Positions 17,096 through 24,628 of a stretch of DNA of 38,189 nucleotides are shown here, one piece after another (position 1 is the stretch's first letter; each line of letters begins with the position of its first letter). The translations under genes and the position numbers were made by a program. The stretch comes from Vibrio genomosp. F10 str. ZF-129 (lineage in GTDB: Bacteria; Pseudomonadota; Gammaproteobacteria; Enterobacterales; Vibrionaceae), in contig NZ_AJYQ02000080.1 in the NCBI RefSeq assembly GCF_000287055.2, positions 1-38,189 on the forward strand, given 5' to 3'. A model generated the notes under the pieces. That model worked only from the letters and a program-made list of their open reading frames with translations. It was not told the DNA's origin and did no database searches.

Positions 17096-17101
17096 GGGTG
17101 A

Positions 17102-17130
17102 AATATAGAATTTCTCTGGCCGCTAAGCAA
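17102..17130 (-). promoter_or_regulatory. Predicted gcvB promoter
   Basis: On the minus strand TTGCTT (17130-17125) and TATATT (17107-17102) are spaced by exactly 17 bases. Start of transcription is expected around 17094-17099. Confidence 0.7.
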
Positions 17131-17162
17131 TCGACAATTTATAATGTTTCAGATTAAAAAAA

Positions 17163-17167
17163 CTAAT
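17163..17167. promoter_or_regulatory. Possible GcvA contact site (CTAAT)
   Basis: A CTAAT, the core of the GcvA recognition site described in E. coli, lies between gcvA and gcvB, 20 bases before the gcvA start. It is short enough to occur by chance. Confidence 0.3.
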
Positions 17168-17186
17168 CCATTTTTTGAGTGCTCCT

Positions 17187-18095
17187 ATGTCTAGAAGATT
17201 GCCTCCTCTTAATTCGTTAAAAGTGTTCGAAGCAGCCGCTCGGCACTTAAGTTTCACTCGTGCTGCTGAAGAGTTATTTGTTACTCAAGCTGCAGTTAGC
17301 CATCAAATTAAAGCTCTGGAAGAGTTCTTAAGTCTGAAGCTGTTTCGTCGACGAAATCGTTCTTTGCTATTGACAGAAGAGGGCCAAAGTTACTTCCTCG
17401 ATATTAAAGACATCTTTTCATCTCTTGCTGAAGCGACCGATAAAGTACTTGAACGCAGTGAAAAAGGCGCGCTGACCATTAGCCTGCCACCCAGTTTTGC
17501 TATTCAATGGTTGGTTCCACGTTTAGCCGATTTTAATCTGCAACAACCTGACATCGATGTTCGAATTAAAGCCGTTGATATGGATGATGGCTCTTTGACT
17601 GATGATGTCGATGTGGCGATTTACTATGGTCGAGGCAATTGGCCAGGTTTACGAGCCGATAAACTGTATCAGGAATACTTAGTTCCCTTGTGTTCTCCTG
17701 GTCTGCTATTGGGGAGTAAGCCTTTAGAGTCACTGAATGATCTTAAATCACATACGTTATTGCATGATACGTCTCGTAAAGATTGGAAGCAGTTCACTAA
17801 GCAATATGGACTGGAAGGGGTGAACGTCAACCATGGGCCTATCTTCAGCCATTCTACTATGGTGCTTCAAGCTGCTGTACATGGGCAAGGTATTGCTCTA
17901 GGACATAACGTATTGGCTCAACCAGAATTAGAAGCCGGACGTCTTATTGCTCCATTTGATGAAATATTTGTCACTAAGAATGCTTTTTATGTGGTGTGCC
18001 ATGATAAGCAAGCGGATATGGGGCGGATAGCCACATTCCGTGACTGGATGTTAGCCAAGGCTCAAAGTGAGCAAGAGGAGTTTCTTGATGACTGA
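17187..18095 (+). CDS. gcvA: LysR-type regulator GcvA (glycine cleavage)
   Basis: Controls the glycine cleavage operon and activates gcvB. The 302 residues begin RRLPPLNSLKVFEAAARHLS and contain the winged-helix core FTRAAEELFVTQAAVSHQIK and LKLFRRRNRSLLLTEEGQ, nearly identical to E. coli GcvA. The effector domain starts near residue 90 and includes DVDVAIYYGRGNWPGL. I chose ATG at 17187 over an in-frame TTG 12 bases earlier because TGAGTG is well spaced and the family starts MSxRLPPL. Autoregulation from the region shared with gcvB is expected. Its end overlaps the next gene by eight bases. Confidence 0.96.
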   Translation: MSRRLPPLNSLKVFEAAARHLSFTRAAEELFVTQAAVSHQIKALEEFLSLKLFRRRNRSLLLTEEGQSYFLDIKDIFSSLAEATDKVLERSEKGALTISLPPSFAIQWLVPRLADFNLQQPDIDVRIKAVDMDDGSLTDDVDVAIYYGRGNWPGLRADKLYQEYLVPLCSPGLLLGSKPLESLNDLKSHTLLHDTSRKDWKQFTKQYGLEGVNVNHGPIFSHSTMVLQAAVHGQGIALGHNVLAQPELEAGRLIAPFDEIFVTKNAFYVVCHDKQADMGRIATFRDWMLAKAQSEQEEFLDD

Positions 18096-18711
18096 TTACC
18101 TGATTGATGGTCAAAGCGATCAGCCAGTGTTCATTTTTGCTCACGGTGCGGGGGCGGGAATGGATCACGATTTTATGGTTCAGGTGGCCAAAGGTTTGGC
18201 CGAAAATGGCATTCAGGTGATTCGCTTTAATTTTCCCTATATGGTCGAACGTGCTGAAAATGGAAAGAAGCGTCCCCCCGATCGTGCGCCAAAGCTCCTA
18301 GAGGCGTACCAGAAAGTGATTGATGACGTTGCAACTCGACCAGTCGTCATTGGTGGAAAGTCGATGGGAGGGCGAATGGCAAGCCTATTGGCTGATGAAA
18401 CGTTAGTGGCTGGTGTCGCTTGTTTAGGCTACCCGTTTCACCCACCTGGCAAACCCGAAAAGTATAAAGGGGTACATTTGGCCACACTGAGTAAGCCATG
18501 CCTTATTTTGCAAGGTGAACGCGATACAATGGGAAAACGAGAAGAGTTTCCTGAGTTTTCGCTTTCAAGCCATATCGAGGTCGCTTTTATTCCCGATGGT
18601 GATCATAGCTTCAAGCCTCGTCAACGTTCAGGGTTTACACAAGAACAAAATATCGCGTTAACCGTTGAGAAACTCAGCCAGTTTATTTTAGAGGTGTACG
18701 ATGCGAAGTAA
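18088..18711 (+). CDS. Alpha/beta-hydrolase family protein (KANL3/Tex30-like)
   Basis: About 207 residues with an alpha/beta-hydrolase layout: VFIFAHGAGAGMDHDFM (oxyanion strand and HGAGAG), VVIGGKSMGGRMAS (nucleophile elbow GKSMGG with a Ser), LILQGERDTMG (acid strand) and PDGDHSFKP (catalytic His). All three triad positions are present, so an active esterase- or peptidase-like enzyme is plausible; the substrate is unknown. ATG at 18088 follows AGAGGAG by seven bases, better than the upstream GTG at 18067. It overlaps both gcvA and the DUF423 gene, so all three are co-translated. Confidence 0.88.
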   Translation: MTDYLIDGQSDQPVFIFAHGAGAGMDHDFMVQVAKGLAENGIQVIRFNFPYMVERAENGKKRPPDRAPKLLEAYQKVIDDVATRPVVIGGKSMGGRMASLLADETLVAGVACLGYPFHPPGKPEKYKGVHLATLSKPCLILQGERDTMGKREEFPEFSLSSHIEVAFIPDGDHSFKPRQRSGFTQEQNIALTVEKLSQFILEVYDAK

Positions 18712-19099
18712 GCCATTACTTACATTTTGTGGTTTATCTGGCATGGTTTCAGTCGCTTTAGGGGCTTTTGCCGCACACGGCTTAAAATCTATCTTGTCGC
18801 CATACCTGCTGGGTGTTTTTGAAACGGGTGTGCAATATCAATTTATTCACTCCATCGCGATTGCGGTATGTGCGATTTTAATTCAGATAAATATGAGCCA
18901 AAAAGCACAAAAGTATTTTTTCCTTGCCGCAATTTGCTTTATTATCGGCATCCTTTGTTTTAGTGGCAGTCTTTATGCTCTAGCGCTTACCGGAATTAAG
19001 TGGTTTGGACCGACTACCCCATTGGGTGGTCTACTATTTATTATTGGGTGGGGGCTGTTTACTGTCGCAGCACTACAGTTAAAAGAGGTTAACAAGTGA
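18701..19099 (+). CDS. ygdD: DUF423 family inner-membrane protein (YgdD-like)
   Basis: 132 residues with about four hydrophobic segments. The opening [24 protein letters not shown] and later [31 protein letters not shown] and [14 protein letters not shown] are the DUF423 signature. The function is unknown. E. coli has the same gcvA-ygdD-rlmM order. It starts within the end of the hydrolase gene, and its stop overlaps the rlmM GTG start by four bases, so coupling is tight. Confidence 0.92.
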   Translation: MRSKPLLTFCGLSGMVSVALGAFAAHGLKSILSPYLLGVFETGVQYQFIHSIAIAVCAILIQINMSQKAQKYFFLAAICFIIGILCFSGSLYALALTGIKWFGPTTPLGGLLFIIGWGLFTVAALQLKEVNK

Positions 19100-20187
19100 A
19101 ACACGTAATGCTCTATTGCCGTTCTGGCTTTGAAAAAGAGTGCGCTGGTGAAATTCAAGATAAAGCGAATCACCTAGAGGTGTATGGTTTTCCTCGTGTA
19201 CAGAAAAATACTGGTTATGTGCTGTTTGAGTGCTACCAAGAAGGCGATGCGGGTAAGTTGATCAAATCGATCGATTTTCAAACGTTGATCTTTGCTCGTC
19301 AAATGTTTGCGGTTGCGACTGAGCTTACTGAGTTGCCAACAGAAGACCGTATCTCTCCTATTTTACAAGCGTTGAGCGAGGTTGAAGGCTTTCCTCGTTG
19401 CGGTGATATTCGCATTGAAACGCCAGATACCAATGAAGCTAAAGAGCTGCTGAAATTCTGCCGTAAATTTACCGTACCGATGCGTCAAGCCATGCGCGGT
19501 AAAGGGTTAATGTTCAATAAAGATAACCCTAAAAAACCAGTCATGCATATCTGCTTTGTCGCACCTGGCCACTGTTACGTGGGGTACTCAAACGTCGACA
19601 ATAATTCAAAATTCTTTATGGGAATTCCACGGTTAAAATTCCCTGCCGATGCACCAAGCCGTTCGACATTAAAACTTGAAGAAGCATTCCATGTTTTTAT
19701 CCCTCGCGATGAGTGGGATGAAAGATTGGCGTCAGGGATGTGGGGAGTGGACTTGGGTGCATGCCCAGGTGGTTGGACATATCAATTGGTGAAGCGTTCT
19801 ATGTTTGTTCATGCGGTTGATAACGGCATGATGGCTGACAGTTTAATGGAAACGGGCCAAGTTAAGCACCATCAAGTCGATGGGTTTAAATTTGAGCCAG
19901 ATCGTAAGAACGTCACTTGGCTTATTTGTGACATGATTGAAAAACCCTCACGTGTTGCTCAGCTTATGGGCGAGTGGATCATTAGTGGCTGGGCAAAAGA
20001 AGCGATTTTTAACCTGAAACTGCCGATGAAAGGTCGTTATGATGAAGTGCTCCAAGATATTGAGAACTTGAAGCAATTTTTAACTGAAAATGACGTTAAG
20101 TATAAACTTCAAGCGAAGCATCTTTATCATGATCGTGAAGAAATAACGGTTCACCTTCAGTGCTTGTCGAATATCTCGCCGCACTAA
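19096..20187 (+). CDS. rlmM: 23S rRNA C2498 2'-O-ribose methyltransferase RlmM
   Basis: Methylates the 2'-O of C2498 in 23S rRNA with SAM. 363 residues with an N-terminal THUMP-type half ([40 protein letters not shown]) and a Rossmann methyltransferase half. The SAM motif is [17 protein letters not shown], preceded by [20 protein letters not shown], and [13 protein letters not shown] follows with the catalytic Lys. The start is GTG at 19096 with AGAGG ahead; an ATG five codons in is possible. A terminator follows after about 90 bases. Confidence 0.97.
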   Translation: MKHVMLYCRSGFEKECAGEIQDKANHLEVYGFPRVQKNTGYVLFECYQEGDAGKLIKSIDFQTLIFARQMFAVATELTELPTEDRISPILQALSEVEGFPRCGDIRIETPDTNEAKELLKFCRKFTVPMRQAMRGKGLMFNKDNPKKPVMHICFVAPGHCYVGYSNVDNNSKFFMGIPRLKFPADAPSRSTLKLEEAFHVFIPRDEWDERLASGMWGVDLGACPGGWTYQLVKRSMFVHAVDNGMMADSLMETGQVKHHQVDGFKFEPDRKNVTWLICDMIEKPSRVAQLMGEWIISGWAKEAIFNLKLPMKGRYDEVLQDIENLKQFLTENDVKYKLQAKHLYHDREEITVHLQCLSNISPH

Positions 20188-20278
20188 CGTTTTGACGCAC
20201 TAGCTATTTCGATGCACTGATTCTCTCATAGCGCTAGATATCTCACTCCATTAAGTGACGAAAAGATTAAAGACTTCG

Positions 20279-20304
20279 AGGCCCACGTTACTGTGGGCCT
20301 TTTT
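20279..20304 (+). terminator. rlmM operon terminator
   Basis: AGGCCCAC (20279-20286), GTTACT, GTGGGCCT (20293-20300), then TTTT. Confidence 0.88.
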
Positions 20305-20373
20305 GTATCCGCTAGAAGAGCGGTAGTATTACATCCGAATCGTGATAGTGTGTCGCTGAGAATGGATTGATGA

Positions 20374-20394
20374 TAGTTAGTAGTTAGTAGTTAG
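20374..20394. repeat. Three perfect 7-bp tandem repeats
   Basis: TAGTTAG occurs three times in a row in the rlmM-xni gap, followed by a decayed TTAATAG. It is too short to be more than a slippage tract. Confidence 0.85.
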
Positions 20395-20435
20395 TTAATA
20401 GTGGATAGATTCTGCACTGGTAGAGCAACCTCTAT

Positions 20436-21203
20436 TTATCCGTTAAAACGTAGATCTTGTAAATTGAACCCTAACTCTATATCGGTTTTAAGCGCACATA
20501 CGGCTTTGCAGGTACGCGCAGAGTCAATGTGCGCATCAAATTTCTTTCGGTATTTAGGTAACAGATCATCAGCGCTGTAGGCGGTCTCAATATCGGTGTA
20601 TTGGTTCAGTATTTCTTTAGCCGCTTTTGGGCCAATGCCTGGAATTCCTGGGACTTGGCTTGAGCTAATACCAGTCAGCCCCCAGTAGTCAGAAAGCTGA
20701 CTCGGTTTAACACCAAATTCTTTTTCAATAAAAGGCTCATCGAGCCAGCGGTGTTGAAAATAATCGCGAATTTGTAGCGTTGGGGAGAGTAATTGGCAGT
20801 AGCCTTTGTCGGTTGAGATAATGGTGACTGTTTCACCGTGTTGAGCCACTTTTACCGCTAATGTGGCGACCAAATCATCGGCTTCATCACCATCGGAAAG
20901 CAGCGAATCAATACCTAGATCCCACCAGGCTTGCTGAATTTTATCTAAACCATGCAGTAAAGGCTCAGGCATGGGCTTTCGGTTTTCTTTATATTTAGGC
21001 ATTATTTCTGCTCGCCAACCTCGATTTTGCAAATGGTGATCAAACACCGCAATGATATGCGTAGGTTCGGCTTCATTTATTATGCGCTTTAATGTTCGGC
21101 TAGTCGTTTCAATGGTTCTTGCTATGTCTGCGGGATCGGGCTGAGCTGAGTGGACACGTCGAATCAGGTTGAGCGCATCGATGATCACTAGGTGTATTGA
21201 CAT
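20436..21203 (-). CDS. xni: Flap endonuclease Xni
   Basis: Structure-specific 5' nuclease related to the 5' nuclease domain of Pol I, cutting at single-strand/double-strand junctions. 255 residues. The acidic metal-binding positions are visible in IDALNLIRRV, GDEADDLVATLA and STDKGYCQLL. The helix-hairpin-helix element that binds DNA with K+ is SQVPGIPGIGPKAAKEILNQY. The family lacks one cluster of acidic residues found in Pol I and T5 FEN, typical of Xni. It lies 13 bases after a terminator that ends ppnN transcription, so it either has its own promoter or depends on readthrough. Confidence 0.95.
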   Translation of the reverse strand: MSIHLVIIDALNLIRRVHSAQPDPADIARTIETTSRTLKRIINEAEPTHIIAVFDHHLQNRGWRAEIMPKYKENRKPMPEPLLHGLDKIQQAWWDLGIDSLLSDGDEADDLVATLAVKVAQHGETVTIISTDKGYCQLLSPTLQIRDYFQHRWLDEPFIEKEFGVKPSQLSDYWGLTGISSSQVPGIPGIGPKAAKEILNQYTDIETAYSADDLLPKYRKKFDAHIDSARTCKAVCALKTDIELGFNLQDLRFNG

Positions 21204-21211
21204 AACATTCC

Positions 21212-21240
21212 AAAAAATAAGGGCTTATTCAGCCCTTATT
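21212..21240 (-). terminator. ppnN terminator
   Basis: On the minus strand AATAAGGGCT-GAATA-AGCCCTTATT is a perfect 10-bp hairpin followed by TTTT. It sits 100 bases after ppnN and directly before xni. Confidence 0.82.
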
Positions 21241-21342
21241 GTAATGAATCAATGATAGATTGCTACCCATTGCCCTTAGAGAATGAATCGCCGTGAAGAG
21301 TGACTGTAACCTGAAATGGCATCGTGATCGCTTTCTATCGGT

Positions 21343-22713
21343 TTAACGTTCGTCAGTGGTGGCTATTTTGTAACAAGGTACGTAATCGGTGCCACCAGGT
21401 AACTTCATTCTATGTTGTTCAACAAAATCGTTGAGCAGCTTGTCCATCTTCTCCATAAGTATTGAATCTCCGTTGATCGTGAACGGCCCATGTTTCTCTA
21501 TTTCGATGATGCCTTCCGCTTTAACGTTACCAGCAACAATACCAGAAAAGGCTTGTCTGAGTGCGGCCGCTAAGTTTTCAGGAGGCTGTTCAAGATGAAG
21601 ATCCAAGCTCGCCATGCTTTCATGGGTAGGTTCGAAGGGGAGCTGAAATTCCGGTGCAATTTTAAGTGACCAGTTAAAACTGTAAGCATCACCAGTGTCT
21701 TTTCTGTGCTGTCTTACACTAGGCATCGCTTGGCTGATAATTTGCGCTGCCTTTTCTGGATCATCGATGACTATTTGATAATGCTTTTGTGCTTCTTTGC
21801 CAAGAGTATCACCAATAAACTTATCGATTGAGCGGAAGTAACTTTCACTCTCTTTTGACCCTGTCAGTACAATCGGCATCGGTTGGTCAGCATTATCTGG
21901 GTGCATCATGATCCCCAGAATATACAAAAGCTCTTCAGCGGTTCCTGGTCCACCAGGGAAGATAACAATCCCGTGGGCCATACGAACGAACGCTTCCAGA
22001 CGTTTCTCAATATCCGGCATAATGATCAACTCATTGACGATCGGATTCGGTGGCTCTGCTGCAATAATGGATGGCTCGGTTAACCCTAAGTAACGACGAT
22101 TTTCATAACGCTGCTTAGCGTGACCAATCGCGGCTCCTTTCATAGGCCCTTCCATTGCTCCTGGCCCACAACCGGTACAGATGTTCAGCTCTCGAAGGCC
22201 GAGTTCATGGCCCACTTCTCTTGTGTACTGGTACTCAGTTGGGTTGATCGAATGCCCCCCCCAGCAAACCACAAGATTTGGCTCAATGCCAGGTGTTAAT
22301 GCGTCTGCATTTCGTAATATCCCAAAGACCAAATTGGTAATATGAGTACTATTTGTGAGATTCAAACGTTGGCTGTCGGCAAGGTGCATATTGACGTAAA
22401 CAATATCACGCAGCACGGAGAATAAGTGTTCTTGAATGCCCTTGATCATTTGCCCATCCACATAGGCATGTTCAGGCGCATTACTTAATTCGAGCTTGAT
22501 ACCACGCTCGCGACGAACGACATTAACATCAAAGGATTTGTATTTTTCTAATAGCACTTTTGAGTTATCGGTGTGGCTACCAGAGTTCAGTACTGCCAGA
22601 GTGCAGTTTCTATAAAGTTGATAAATATCACTAGATGCTGTTTTTTTAAGACGCTCAACTTCAAGTTGAGAAAGCAAATCCATACTACCTGCTGGGCTAA
22701 TATGAGTGATCAT
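21343..22713 (-). CDS. ppnN: Nucleotide 5'-monophosphate nucleosidase PpnN (LOG-like)
   Basis: Splits purine and pyrimidine nucleoside monophosphates into base and ribose-5-phosphate; in E. coli it is activated by (p)ppGpp. 456 residues. The Rossmann-like LOG core carries [29 protein letters not shown] and the phosphate-binding [17 protein letters not shown]. The N-terminal extension of about 140 residues and the C-terminal part are those of the long PpnN form, not the short cytokinin-type LOG. The start has a full GGAGG. In E. coli ppnN also lies beside xni. Older annotations call this a putative lysine decarboxylase, which is not supported. Confidence 0.96.
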   Translation of the reverse strand: MITHISPAGSMDLLSQLEVERLKKTASSDIYQLYRNCTLAVLNSGSHTDNSKVLLEKYKSFDVNVVRRERGIKLELSNAPEHAYVDGQMIKGIQEHLFSVLRDIVYVNMHLADSQRLNLTNSTHITNLVFGILRNADALTPGIEPNLVVCWGGHSINPTEYQYTREVGHELGLRELNICTGCGPGAMEGPMKGAAIGHAKQRYENRRYLGLTEPSIIAAEPPNPIVNELIIMPDIEKRLEAFVRMAHGIVIFPGGPGTAEELLYILGIMMHPDNADQPMPIVLTGSKESESYFRSIDKFIGDTLGKEAQKHYQIVIDDPEKAAQIISQAMPSVRQHRKDTGDAYSFNWSLKIAPEFQLPFEPTHESMASLDLHLEQPPENLAAALRQAFSGIVAGNVKAEGIIEIEKHGPFTINGDSILMEKMDKLLNDFVEQHRMKLPGGTDYVPCYKIATTDER

Positions 22714-22946
22714 AGTCGCCTCCTATTATCTGAGAAATAAACACACCGAGAAAAGTTGGTGTATTTAACATCTTAGCAAAGAAATTCAATATATAACTAT
22801 TTGAAAAGACTAAATCAATATAGAAATGTTAAAAAAATGAGTCTCATGGGGCATTTGCACAGATGTATGGGGGAGAAGTATGAGGAGAAAATAGGACTAT
22901 TGACCGGCAACCTTGAGTTTGAAAGCACGGACTTTAAGTGGTGTGG

Positions 22947-24512
22947 TTATTTCCAAATAAGTTGGTTCGTCCCTAAACTTTTGGCTTCAGTGAGATTGCG
23001 ACTAATGCGATCAAGCACTTCTTCTGGGGTATCCGATTCTCTAAATACAGAGCTGGTGGCGGTAAGCGTGATAGAAATGCTTTTATCTTTAAATTTGAAA
23101 GGTAATTTACTGACCTGCCTTTGAATGGTTTGAATCACTTTATAGCACTCGTTGTCGTCTCGTTCGGGCAATAAAAGAATAAACTCTTCACCAGCAAATC
23201 GAGCTACCGTATCGGTATCTGACACTTCTTTGGAGATTGTTCGAGCGATAATCTTCAATGCCTTATCACCAGCAACATAGCCAAAGCTGTCATTGATGGC
23301 TTTAAAGTTATCAATGTCTAACAATACGATGCGCAAATTATTCTGTGTTCTAATCCATCGACGGTACTCTAACTCCATACGATCATTAAAGGCCGTACGG
23401 TTATATATTTTGGTCAGAGGGTCGAGCAGCATTCGTTTGGCTTGATCTTCAAGTCGGCGACGGTGATCTTGGGTTAAATCGAATACCGCTTCTAATTGCT
23501 GCTTTCCATAGCTCATGCGTTCAATGAGAGCTTCTTCTCTTTGCTCAGCATGGTTAAGCCGTTCGGTTAATGATGTCAATTGAGCGAATAAAGGGGTCAT
23601 TTCTTTCTTTAGAGCGTCCAGGTCATTGGATGAATTGACCGCCGATTTTGATTTTATGACCAGTGCATCGAGTTCTTTATTGATATTTTTTCGTTGGTCA
23701 AAGTAGCTTTGGCTTTGGTCGACGCTTTGGGCGTTACTTTTTAGAGTAGAAGAGAGCGACGAGTTGACTTGCTCAAGGAATTGCTCTGACGTTTTACGCT
23801 CAAAGTTTGTACCATCAACGACTAACTTAAGAACTTGCAGTGTTATCTCGAGTAACGATTGCGTTGAGACACCGAGCAGCAGTTTCGCTCTGATGTCGAT
23901 GAGTATATCGCCAGATTCGCCTTCAAAATCCAATTCAGTGATTAAATGTTGTAATTCTTCTGATAAACGGGCGAGCAGTTCTTTATCTGCGGCATTGTTT
24001 ATTTCAGATAATGCGGTGTCTGGGTTTGAGGTGATGATTTTTATCGAACGTTCGTAGATCGCAAGCAGTTGTAGCGCATGGGTTGAATCTTTGTTTTTTT
24101 CCGAACCGGAATAGCTAAGGAGATCTCTTAAATCACGCTTTATTCTAGGCGGCAGCCCAGTAATACGCAGTAGGGTTTCTCCACTGTGTTTGACTTGTGA
24201 ATCTAACTGAACCGTCTTTTTTTCCATAGCCAACGTCTGTTGTTTCAACATTCTTTCTAATACGGCAAGACGCGGTATTAGCGAGCTGATGTCTTTATGC
24301 TGCTCAAGAGCTTGTCGCAACTCACCAAGGCTAGTGCTTAGTTTTGAATTCTCTTCACCACAAGCAAAGCTGAGAGACGCAACAATACGCTTAAGAACAT
24401 TTTGTTCTCGTTTAAATTTGAACGAAGAATCTCGTTGTGTCAAACGAACCTGTTCAAGTTCGCTTTTTAGCTTGATTAGCTCTAATTCTAAATCTTGTTC
24501 GAGAACGCCCAT
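22947..24512 (-). CDS. GGDEF-domain diguanylate cyclase with helical N-terminal region
   Basis: 521 residues. Residues 1-30 and about 265-360 are coiled coil; the middle (GETLLRITGLPPRIKRDLRD and onward) is helical and not a domain I can name. The GGDEF domain spans about 355-520: DPLTKIYNRTAF, LLDIDNFKAINDSFGYVAGDKAL and the active-site variant AGEEF at 440-444, which is compatible with c-di-GMP synthesis. The inhibitory RxxD site reads SDTD (431-434), so product inhibition through it is not expected. No membrane segment is visible. By its place between ppnN and queF it may correspond to V. cholerae CdgG, but this is from memory and uncertain. Confidence 0.9.
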   Translation of the reverse strand: MGVLEQDLELELIKLKSELEQVRLTQRDSSFKFKREQNVLKRIVASLSFACGEENSKLSTSLGELRQALEQHKDISSLIPRLAVLERMLKQQTLAMEKKTVQLDSQVKHSGETLLRITGLPPRIKRDLRDLLSYSGSEKNKDSTHALQLLAIYERSIKIITSNPDTALSEINNAADKELLARLSEELQHLITELDFEGESGDILIDIRAKLLLGVSTQSLLEITLQVLKLVVDGTNFERKTSEQFLEQVNSSLSSTLKSNAQSVDQSQSYFDQRKNINKELDALVIKSKSAVNSSNDLDALKKEMTPLFAQLTSLTERLNHAEQREEALIERMSYGKQQLEAVFDLTQDHRRRLEDQAKRMLLDPLTKIYNRTAFNDRMELEYRRWIRTQNNLRIVLLDIDNFKAINDSFGYVAGDKALKIIARTISKEVSDTDTVARFAGEEFILLLPERDDNECYKVIQTIQRQVSKLPFKFKDKSISITLTATSSVFRESDTPEEVLDRISRNLTEAKSLGTNQLIWK

Positions 24513-24628
24513 ACAAACTTAACTATATGTCCATGTAAAAAGATCAAAAATGATCTTATTAACTAATTAATCGATAATAACAAAATAAATAAGGACGTCA
24601 CTGAATCTAATGCTTGAACGCCCAGGTT

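Noticed and set aside
20374..20394. Short tandem repeats as a CRISPR-like array
   Set aside because: Seven-base contiguous units without spacers; simple slippage repeats.
22801..23124. 107-codon plus-strand open frame after ppnN
   Set aside because: More than half is antisense to the GGDEF gene, and the start has no ribosome binding site.
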